This document shows positions 55,379-62,453 of a DNA stretch of 64,000 bases, one piece after another; position 1 is the first letter of the stretch; the number at the start of each line of letters is the position of its first letter. The notes below the pieces were generated by a model. It was not told the origin of the DNA. It saw only the letters and a program-made list of their open reading frames with translations, and made no database searches. Source of the DNA: Burkholderiales bacterium (GTDB lineage Bacteria > Pseudomonadota > Gammaproteobacteria > Burkholderiales > Burkholderiaceae_C); NCBI GenBank assembly GCA_947474755.1, contig CANJJE010000014.1:1-64000 (forward strand). The letters run 5' to 3'. The translations under genes were made by a program, and so were the position numbers.

Positions 55379-55945
55379 TTGGGCATGGTTTTTTGGATCG
55401 CGCTGGCGATCCTGGTGGTGTACGGCGTGATCCTGTTCAACAGCCTGGTCAGCGTGAAGAACGCCGTGGCCAAGGCATGGGCCAACATCGATGTGCTGCT
55501 CAAGCAGCGCCACGATGAACTGCCCAAGCTGGTGGACACCTGCAGGCAGTACATGCAGCACGAGCAGGTCACGCTGGAGAAGGTGATCCAGGCGCGCGCG
55601 CGGGTCGCCACTGCACGAGAGTCGCAGAACATCGGCGCCCTGGGTGCGGCCGAGGGTGCGCTGCGCAGTGGCCTGGGCAGCCTGTTTGCACTGGTCGAGT
55701 CCTACCCAGAGCTGAAGGCCAACGAGCAGTTCCTGCACCTCCAATCGCGCATCAGCGGCCTGGAGAACGCCATCGCCGACCGGCGTGAGTTCTACAACGA
55801 GAGCGTGAACATCAACAACGTCAGCATCGAGCAGTTCCCCGAGCTGCTGATCGCGAAGTGGTTCAAGTTCAAGCCCTTCGAGATGCTGCAGTTCGAGAGC
55901 GAAGAGCTGAAGGATGTCGACATCGGGCTGCGCTTCACTGCCTGA
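55379..55945 (+). CDS. lemA: LemA family protein
   Basis: The 188-residue protein has one N-terminal membrane helix (FWIALAILVVYGVILFNSLV) followed by a helical bundle with the family motif KNAVAKAWANIDVLLKQRHDELPKLV and ALVESYPELKANEQFLHLQ. AGGAG lies 7 bases before TTG 55379, which I take as start; ATG 55385 is the alternative. Function of bacterial LemA is unclear. It is coupled to a GIDE-domain membrane protein, a common pair. Confidence 0.9.
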   Translation: MGMVFWIALAILVVYGVILFNSLVSVKNAVAKAWANIDVLLKQRHDELPKLVDTCRQYMQHEQVTLEKVIQARARVATARESQNIGALGAAEGALRSGLGSLFALVESYPELKANEQFLHLQSRISGLENAIADRREFYNESVNINNVSIEQFPELLIAKWFKFKPFEMLQFESEELKDVDIGLRFTA

Positions 55946-55950
55946 CTGCC

Positions 55951-56874
55951 ATGCATCTGTCGGGGGTGATCGACGTGCCCCGCCTGGCCGGCCTGCGCGA
56001 GCGCCACGGCCACCAGCTGGCCCTCGTCGGCTATGCCGGGCTGGCGGGTTTCGGGCTTCAACTTGACGCGGCTTCGGGCAGGACGATCTGCCTGTGGCTG
56101 ATCGCCGCCATCGGCTTGCTGGCCAGCGCCGCCAGCTACCGCCGAGCGCGCGCGATCGCCGACATCGCCACCTCACGCATCGGTTCTGCCGCTCAGGGAT
56201 ATGTGGAAGTGGTGGGGCAGGCCAAGGCTGATCCCAGCGAGCTGATCTTCACCCCGTACAGCCGGATCGCCTGCGTCTGGTACCGCTATCGCGCGTATTC
56301 GCGAGACGGTGACCGCGGGGAATGGCAGCAGATCGACAGCGGATCGAGCTTCACCACCTTCGAGATTTCCGATGGCACCGGTGCCTGCCGTGTCGACCCC
56401 GAGCACGCAGAAGTGATGGCGCCCGAGCGGCGGGTGAGCTATCGCGACGGCGACAAGCTGGTCGAGGAGATGCTGTTTGCCGGCAGCCAGATCTATGTGC
56501 TGGGCGAGTTCACGAGCGTGCGCGGCGACGGCGCGGCATTGAGCGTGAGCGCCGATGTCAGCGCGCTGCTCGGCAGCTGGAAAAAAGACCCGGTTCAACT
56601 GAAGAAGCGCTTCGACCTGGACGGCAACGGCGAGATCGACACGCATGAGTGGGAACTGGCAAGGCGCCTGGCCACCAGAACGGTGGAAAAAGAGCACCGC
56701 GAGATACGCCAGCTCGACGAGCTGAACATCCTGCGCGTCCCCAGCGAAGGCCGCATGTTCCTGATCTCCACCCTGCCCCCGCAGAGGACGCGCAGGCGCT
56801 ACCTGTGGTGGAGTGCATTGCACCTGGGGGTGGCGGTGATGACCTTGGGACTGCTGATCGGGTTGAAAGGCTGA
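55951..56874 (+). CDS. GIDE-domain membrane protein with an EF-hand-like loop
   Basis: A 307-residue protein with N-terminal hydrophobic segments (about 25-60) and a C-terminal one (SALHLGVAVMTLGLLIGL). The middle carries the GIDE domain also found in E3 ubiquitin ligases of the MUL1 type (GYVEVVGQAKAD, SRIACVWYRYR, FEISDGTGACRVDPEHAEV). Bacterial members lack the RING part and have no known ligase activity. At about 215-228 it has DLDGNGEIDTHEWE, a canonical EF-hand calcium loop. It follows lemA after 5 bases. Confidence 0.82.
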   Translation: MHLSGVIDVPRLAGLRERHGHQLALVGYAGLAGFGLQLDAASGRTICLWLIAAIGLLASAASYRRARAIADIATSRIGSAAQGYVEVVGQAKADPSELIFTPYSRIACVWYRYRAYSRDGDRGEWQQIDSGSSFTTFEISDGTGACRVDPEHAEVMAPERRVSYRDGDKLVEEMLFAGSQIYVLGEFTSVRGDGAALSVSADVSALLGSWKKDPVQLKKRFDLDGNGEIDTHEWELARRLATRTVEKEHREIRQLDELNILRVPSEGRMFLISTLPPQRTRRRYLWWSALHLGVAVMTLGLLIGLKG

Positions 56875-56979
56875 CCGCATCGCGCACGGCCCGCCCAGCG
56901 GGGCGCAACGGGTGTCCGATCCTGGTCAGCGAGCCGCCAGAGGCTCGCCACGGCTGGAGCAGCTTCCGACGCTTGTTCG

Positions 56980-58086
56980 TCAATACACGACGACCGAGCG
57001 GATGCTCTCGCCGCGCTCCATCAGCTCGAAGCCGTGGTTGATGTCTTCGAGCTTGAGGATGTGCGTGATCAGCGGGTCGATGCTGAGCTTGCCTTCCATG
57101 TACCAGTCGACGATCCTGGGCACATCGGTGCGGCCGCGCGCGCCGCCAAAGGCGCTGCCCTCCCACTTGCGACCGGTGACGAGCTGGAAAGGCCGCGTCG
57201 AAATCTCCTGACCTGCCGCTGCCACGCCGATGATGATGCTGCGCCCCCAGCCCTTGTGGCAGCACTCCAGCGCCTGACGCATGGTGGTGGTGTTGCCGAT
57301 GCATTCGAAGCTGTAGTCGGCACCGCCGTCGGTCAACTGCACGACGGCATCAACGACGTTGGGCACATCCTTGGGGTTGATGAAGTGCGTCATGCCGAAC
57401 TGGCGCGCCATCGCCTCGCGCGCCGGGTTCAGGTCGATGCCGATGATCTTGTCGGCACCCACCATCTTCGCGCCCTGGATCACGTTCAGCCCGATGCCGC
57501 CCAGGCCGAACACCACCACGTTGGCGCCAGCCTCCACCCCGGCCGTGAAGATGACCGCGCCCACGCCGGTGGTGACGCCGCAGCCGATGTAGCAGACCTT
57601 GTCGAAAGGCGCGTCAGGGCGGATTTTGGCCAGCGCGATCTCGGGTGCCACGATGTGGTTGGCAAAGGTGCTGGTGCCCATGTAATGCAGGATCGGCTGC
57701 CCGTTCAGGCTGAAGCGGCTGCTGCCATCAGGCATCAGGCCCTTGCCCTGTGTGCCCCGGATCAGCTGGCACAGATTGGTCTTGCGGCTCAGGCAGAACT
57801 TGCACTGCCGGCACTCGGGCGTGTAAAGCGGAATGACGTGGTCTCCCGGCTTCAGGCTGGTGACGCCCGCGCCCACCTCCAGCACCACGCCCGCGCCTTC
57901 GTGGCCCAGGATGGCCGGGAACAGGCCTTCAGGGTCGGCACCCGAGAGCGTGTAATGGTCGGTGTGGCAGATGCCTGTGGCCTTGATCTCCACCAGCACC
58001 TCGCCGGCGCGCGGGCCTTCGAGGTCGACGGTTTCGATGGTCAGCGGGGCGCCGGCCTTCCAGGCCACGGCTGCGCGGGTTTTCAT
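56980..58086 (-). CDS. frmA: S-(hydroxymethyl)glutathione dehydrogenase (class III alcohol dehydrogenase)
   Basis: This enzyme oxidises the formaldehyde-glutathione adduct, the main formaldehyde detoxification and energy step in many methylotrophs. The 368-residue zinc enzyme has catalytic zinc ligands in ATGICHTDHYT and GHEGAGVV. Structural zinc cysteines lie in TPECRQCKFCLSRKTNLC, and the NAD fold is in VVFGLGGIGLNVIQGAKMVGA. ATG 58086. Position near mtdA, fchA and ftfL supports a C1 role. No S-formylglutathione hydrolase is in the window. Confidence 0.95.
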   Translation of the reverse strand: MKTRAAVAWKAGAPLTIETVDLEGPRAGEVLVEIKATGICHTDHYTLSGADPEGLFPAILGHEGAGVVLEVGAGVTSLKPGDHVIPLYTPECRQCKFCLSRKTNLCQLIRGTQGKGLMPDGSSRFSLNGQPILHYMGTSTFANHIVAPEIALAKIRPDAPFDKVCYIGCGVTTGVGAVIFTAGVEAGANVVVFGLGGIGLNVIQGAKMVGADKIIGIDLNPAREAMARQFGMTHFINPKDVPNVVDAVVQLTDGGADYSFECIGNTTTMRQALECCHKGWGRSIIIGVAAAGQEISTRPFQLVTGRKWEGSAFGGARGRTDVPRIVDWYMEGKLSIDPLITHILKLEDINHGFELMERGESIRSVVVY

Positions 58087-58512
58087 GGAGGATCCTTCAG
58101 AGGGAAAGGCAACTGGCAGGCGAATCTACACGAGTGGCTCGCGCCCTTAGATCGCGTCAGCCACGCGTGCGTGCAGCGCGGCCTTCGGTGGCGCTTGAAG
58201 CCGGTCTCCCGCGGCAGGTGGATCGTGGCGATGCGGGAGTCGACCTGTCGCCGTCGCCACACCACGCAAGGGCGACGCTGGCCGCCACTCTTTCAATGAA
58301 ACTACCAGCCACCAGCGGCAGTCGACTTCACTCTCGAACAGCGGATGCTGCCCCTCGAATGGAATCGTGCGAAATTTAATGTCACGCGAGCCCGGTCGCA
58401 CCAGCGAGACCAGCCCCACGTGAATTTCAAGCGATGATCTCGTGCCGGTGGCCGCGCGGCGGGACACTTGCGTTTCACGGCGATGTAAGACTGCGTCCAT
58501 AAGGGTCAAAAA
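58087..58512. other. frmA-prsT intergenic region
   Basis: 426 bases with no gene I can support. A minus-strand frame (58147-58509) lacks recognisable features apart from HPLFESEVDCRWW, which looks like a fragment of a dispersed intergenic element. A candidate sigma-54 site is at 58457-58472. Confidence 0.5.
58457..58472 (+). promoter_or_regulatory. Candidate sigma-54 (-24/-12) promoter of the prsT-like gene
   Basis: The sequence CGGCGGGACACTTGCG keeps the GG-N10-GC spacing (GG 58458-58459, GC 58470-58471) and the TTGC of the -12 element. The -24 half is weaker than consensus. It lies about 40 bases before the ATG. Confidence 0.4.
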
Positions 58513-61284
58513 ATGACTTTCACCAAACCGAAATCCTTACTGATTGCGATTATTTTTTCGGTGCTGGCCGCTGGATGCAGCAAGGAAACGCCGGAATCCC
58601 AAATCAAATCGGCCAAAGATTATTTGAATAAAAACGACGACAAATCTGCGTTGATTCAGTTAAAGAATGTGCTGCAAAAAAATCCGGACATGGGCGAGGC
58701 CAGGTTCCTGCTGGGCACCGTTTTTTTGCAACAAGGTAACACAACCGCCGCCGAAATAGAGTTTCGAAAAGCGCTCGAAGACAAGCATCCAGAATATATT
58801 GTCATCCCTGAATTGGCGCACACAATGCTTCTCTCGGGCCAAACGAAGAAGCTGGTCGAACAATATGGTTCAACCAATTTCAACAAGCCGGAAGCTGATT
58901 CAAATCTGCAAACGACTTTGGCCAATGCATATATAGACCTCAACAAGGCCGATTCAGCAGAAACGGCCTTGACCGCAGCGCTGTCTGCAAATCCTGAATA
59001 TGCTCCCGCACTGATGATCAGGGCGCGTCAGAAATCGCTGAAAGATCCCGATGGCGGGCTTGCATTGGTTGAAGGAATACTGTCCAAAGCACCGACGAAC
59101 TACGAAGCCTGGAAGCTCAAAGGCGACATACTTTTGCACGCCAAGGCCAAACCCGACGATGCGCTGATTGCCTTTCGAAAATCCATTGAAATCAGTCCGA
59201 AATTCCTGCCCAGCCATCTCGCCGCCTTGGCGACGCTGATGCAGCAAAACAAACTCGACGAAGCTTCGACTCAGCTTGATCAGCTAAAGAAAATCGCAGC
59301 CGGAAACCCTGAAACAAAATTCGTCGAAGCTCAGATTGCCTATTTGAGAAAAGATTTCAAGCTTGCGAAGTCGCTGTCTGACGAATTGGTGAGATTGGCA
59401 TCGAATAACACGCGCGTCCTGCAGCTGGCTGGAACTATCGAGTTTTTGACAGGCGAGTTCGCTCAAGCTGAAACCTATTTGACGCGCGCGATTCAAGCCG
59501 ATCCTCAGAATGATTTTTCTCAAAGACTACTGATTTCGACCTATCTGCGATCAGGTCAAGCAGACAAGGCGCTAGCCTCCTTGAAGGAGTTGATGGCCAA
59601 GGGGCCGTTTGACCCGAAGGCTTATTCCCTGGCCGGCGAGGTGTATCTGCAGACCGGCGATGCCAAAGCCGCGGAGATCTATTTTTCAAAGGCTTTGCAG
59701 CCAGACCCCAGCAACGTTGAACTGCAGACCGCGCTGGCTGTGAGCCGAATGGCGGGCGGTCAGAGCGATCTGGCCTTCAATCAACTGGAAAGCATTGCAG
59801 AGTCAAACAACGGCACTCAGGCCGATGTGGTCCTTATCCGGGCGCACATGCAGCGCAAGGAATTCGCCAAGGCTCTGGCTGCAGTGGCCAAGCTCGAAGC
59901 CAAGCAGCCGGACAAGCCAGACGCGTCGACTCTGCGCGGCAGGATCCAATTGGCTCAAAACGACGTGCCAGCAGCGCGCAAGAGCTTCGAAAAAGCTTTG
60001 GCCATTGACCCCTCCTATTACCCTGCCGCAGCGACACTGGCTGCACTGGATGTGGTGGACAAGAAACTGGGAGACGCAAGAAAAAGATTCGAGAGCGTTC
60101 TCGCAAAAAATCCGAAGAACAAGCAGGCGATGCTGGGCTTGACCGAAGTTGCCGCGATGCAGGGGGCGGGCAAGGATGAACTGGCGGCGCTGCTGAAGAA
60201 GGCCATTGAAGCCAATCCTGGCGACGTCGGACCTCGTCTGCTGCTGACAGATCTGTATCTGAAGCACAACGACACCAATCTCGCCCTCGTCACCGCGCAA
60301 GGCGCCGTCAGTGCAATTCCAACAAGCATGGAATTGCTCGATGCGCTCGGCAGGGCTCAGCAGGCGTCGGGCGACTTGAATCAGGCGATTGCCACGTTCA
60401 CGAAAGTGACCACGGAGCAGCCCCTGTCACCAAGCGCCCAATTGCGCCTCGCCGATGCCCACCATGCCAACAAGAATAACGAAACATCTGAACAAATAGT
60501 CCGCAAGGCACTCCAGATCAAGCCGGACTATTTGGAAGCCCAACGGGCTTTGATACTCCTGCAAATGCAAGCGAAAAAGTATCAGGACGCGATCCAGGTG
60601 GCGCGTTCTGTTCAAATTCAGCGACCGAAGGAAGAAGCAGGATTCGTTCTGGAAGGGGATATCGCCGCAGTCCGAAAAGATTTCGATGCCGCGGCTGCGG
60701 CATATCGGGCCGGTTTGGGGGCACGCCCGTCACCACTTGTCGCTGTCAAACTCCATTCCGTCCTCCAGGTTTCAGGCAAGGCAGCCGACGCAGATCGTTT
60801 TGCAACTGACTGGTTGAAATCTGCGCCAAAAGATGTTGCGTTTTTATCGTACCTGGGTGACTCAGCCATTTCGCGCAAGGACTACGTATCTGCGCAGCGA
60901 AACTATTCGGCCGTTTTGCAAATTGAGCCAGATAATTCCGGCGCCCTGAATAATCTGGCATGGATAACGCTGCAGTTGAAAGGGCCTAACGCTCTGGTCT
61001 ACGCTGAAAAAGCCAATTCGCTGTCGCCCAACCAGCCGTTTTTCATGGATACCCTGGCAAGCATCTTGTCGGCGACGGGTGAGCATGCGAAAGCCATCGA
61101 AATTCAGCGCAAGGCGCTGCAGATACAGCCCTCGAGCGATTTGCTGAAGCTGAACCTGGCCAAGATCTACATCGCTGCGGGCGACAAATCGAAGGCCAAA
61201 GATGAGCTCGAGGCCCTGACCAAGCTTGACGCTCAGCGCCCTCACCACCTGGAAGCTGTCGAGCTCCTCAAGACGCTGCAGTAG
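58513..61284 (+). CDS. prsT: PEP-CTERM/XrtA-system TPR lipoprotein, PrsT-like
   Basis: A 923-residue lipoprotein with a signal peptide and lipobox LAAGC (Cys22), then about twenty tetratricopeptide repeats to the end (for example AEIEFRKALEDKHPEY, ARKSFEKALAIDPSYYPA, AIEIQRKALQIQPSSDLL). Size, lipobox and repeat pattern match PrsT of exosortase A-linked exopolysaccharide loci. TPR lipoproteins of this type are thought to scaffold polymer export. The gene is clearly richer in A and T than the flanks. It precedes a PEP-CTERM protein gene. No exosortase is in the window. Confidence 0.85.
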   Translation: MTFTKPKSLLIAIIFSVLAAGCSKETPESQIKSAKDYLNKNDDKSALIQLKNVLQKNPDMGEARFLLGTVFLQQGNTTAAEIEFRKALEDKHPEYIVIPELAHTMLLSGQTKKLVEQYGSTNFNKPEADSNLQTTLANAYIDLNKADSAETALTAALSANPEYAPALMIRARQKSLKDPDGGLALVEGILSKAPTNYEAWKLKGDILLHAKAKPDDALIAFRKSIEISPKFLPSHLAALATLMQQNKLDEASTQLDQLKKIAAGNPETKFVEAQIAYLRKDFKLAKSLSDELVRLASNNTRVLQLAGTIEFLTGEFAQAETYLTRAIQADPQNDFSQRLLISTYLRSGQADKALASLKELMAKGPFDPKAYSLAGEVYLQTGDAKAAEIYFSKALQPDPSNVELQTALAVSRMAGGQSDLAFNQLESIAESNNGTQADVVLIRAHMQRKEFAKALAAVAKLEAKQPDKPDASTLRGRIQLAQNDVPAARKSFEKALAIDPSYYPAAATLAALDVVDKKLGDARKRFESVLAKNPKNKQAMLGLTEVAAMQGAGKDELAALLKKAIEANPGDVGPRLLLTDLYLKHNDTNLALVTAQGAVSAIPTSMELLDALGRAQQASGDLNQAIATFTKVTTEQPLSPSAQLRLADAHHANKNNETSEQIVRKALQIKPDYLEAQRALILLQMQAKKYQDAIQVARSVQIQRPKEEAGFVLEGDIAAVRKDFDAAAAAYRAGLGARPSPLVAVKLHSVLQVSGKAADADRFATDWLKSAPKDVAFLSYLGDSAISRKDYVSAQRNYSAVLQIEPDNSGALNNLAWITLQLKGPNALVYAEKANSLSPNQPFFMDTLASILSATGEHAKAIEIQRKALQIQPSSDLLKLNLAKIYIAAGDKSKAKDELEALTKLDAQRPHHLEAVELLKTLQ

Positions 61285-61425
61285 CGAAGACCAGAGCCCA
61301 GCGGCCCCGCCAACCCCAAGCACACGGCGTCGAAATTCTTTACAGTTTTGCCAGGCAGTCACACAGGCCGCCAAAGAAAATGAAAAATTCTCATGTAAAT
61401 CAATGGCTTACGATTAATTCAACTT

Positions 61426-61442
61426 TGGGCACAGTGTTTGCT
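61426..61442 (+). promoter_or_regulatory. Sigma-54 (-24/-12) promoter of the PEP-CTERM gene
   Basis: TGGGCACAGTGTTTGCT has GG (61428-61429), ten bases, GC (61440-61441), with GGCAC and TTGC both intact against consensus TGGCAC-N5-TTGC. It is 80 bases before the ATG. In Zoogloea the homologous gene depends on RpoN with PrsK/PrsR, which agrees. Confidence 0.65.
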
Positions 61443-61522
61443 TTATTGGATGCGTAGGATGTGCGGTGCGGCTTCTGTACATCCTGTCGGCCTCATGAAC
61501 TTCATCCCCAAAGGAACCACAT

Positions 61523-62362
61523 ATGTTTACCAAAACTTTGTTGTCCGCCGCTCTTGTCACCAGTTCGTTGCTCCTGACGAATCTGGCCTCGGCTGCGACC
61601 ACTGTCACGTTCGCTCCTTCCGCGACCAATGGCGCTCAAGCGCTGGCCCTCAGCGCTGATGCAAATTTTCAAGCGGTGGGCTTCTCGTCCAATCTGTCCA
61701 GCGTTCTGACCATCGCCGGGAACTCTGGCGTGCAGAGCTTCAGCGAAACCGGAACGATTGACGTGACCAGCTTCATCAATAGCTCGAATGCGACCGTGGC
61801 TTCTGGTGTCTTCTCCAACTACCGCATCCTTGGCAATTTCTCGCTTTCCGGTTTCGGTTCTTGGGCTGGCACCCAGTACAACGCGAGCCCGGCAGGCCTG
61901 AGCTTTGTCGTCAATCTGATTGGTGATCCGGGCGCTCTCGGTGGCCCAACGATCAATCTGGGTTCAGCCACACTGGTTCCGGGTTCCTCCATTGCATTCG
62001 CCATTGCTTTCGGCAGTATCGCCCCCAACGCAGTCGGGTCTGCTCTCACCAGCCTCAGCGCCACACTGGATTTCACTCCAGGCCCTGGTACCAGCGGTGT
62101 CGGTGGTTTCTTCGTGGCTCCTGATCCTCTTAACCTGCTGATCGCCGTTGGCAATGCGGGCGGAAACACCATGAACACGGGTTACAAAGTGTCTTCTACT
62201 GGCGTAGTGACCATCACGAACCCTATTACTGGCGCGAATCCGGGCACGGCGAATGCCACGTTTGCCCAGAAGGTGCCTGAGCCAGGTGCGTTGTCCCTGG
62301 CTGCTCTCGGATTGCTCGGTGCTGCCTATGCCAGCAAGCGCAAGAAAGTTGCTTCGGTTTAA
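61523..62362 (+). CDS. PEP-CTERM sorting-signal protein (flocculation-associated PepA-like)
   Basis: The 279-residue secreted protein has a signal peptide cleaved near ASAA (about 25), a Ser/Gly/Asn/Thr-rich beta-strand body, and a C-terminal sorting signal. The signal is VPEPGALSLAALGLLGAAYA followed by SKRKK. Exosortase A would cleave at this motif and pass the protein to the surface. Next to a prsT-like gene and behind a sigma-54 promoter it resembles PepA, which floc-forming bacteria need to retain exopolysaccharide. AAGGAA precedes the ATG. The PepA assignment is inferred from context. Confidence 0.85.
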   Translation: MFTKTLLSAALVTSSLLLTNLASAATTVTFAPSATNGAQALALSADANFQAVGFSSNLSSVLTIAGNSGVQSFSETGTIDVTSFINSSNATVASGVFSNYRILGNFSLSGFGSWAGTQYNASPAGLSFVVNLIGDPGALGGPTINLGSATLVPGSSIAFAIAFGSIAPNAVGSALTSLSATLDFTPGPGTSGVGGFFVAPDPLNLLIAVGNAGGNTMNTGYKVSSTGVVTITNPITGANPGTANATFAQKVPEPGALSLAALGLLGAAYASKRKKVASV

Positions 62363-62376
62363 GTTATTCGTCTGGT

Positions 62377-62407
62377 AAAAAAACGGGAGGCTTGCCTCCC
62401 GTTTTTT
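62377..62407. terminator. Bidirectional rho-independent terminator
   Basis: ACGGGAGGC and the matching CCTCCCGT half form the stem around a short loop, flanked by AAAAAAA on the left and TTTTTT on the right. It sits between the PEP-CTERM gene and the convergent acyl-CoA ligase gene and can serve both strands. Confidence 0.9.
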
Positions 62408-62453
62408 ATTTCAGAGCCGCAACCTGATGTGTTGCCGCAGGAAAAGATGAAGA

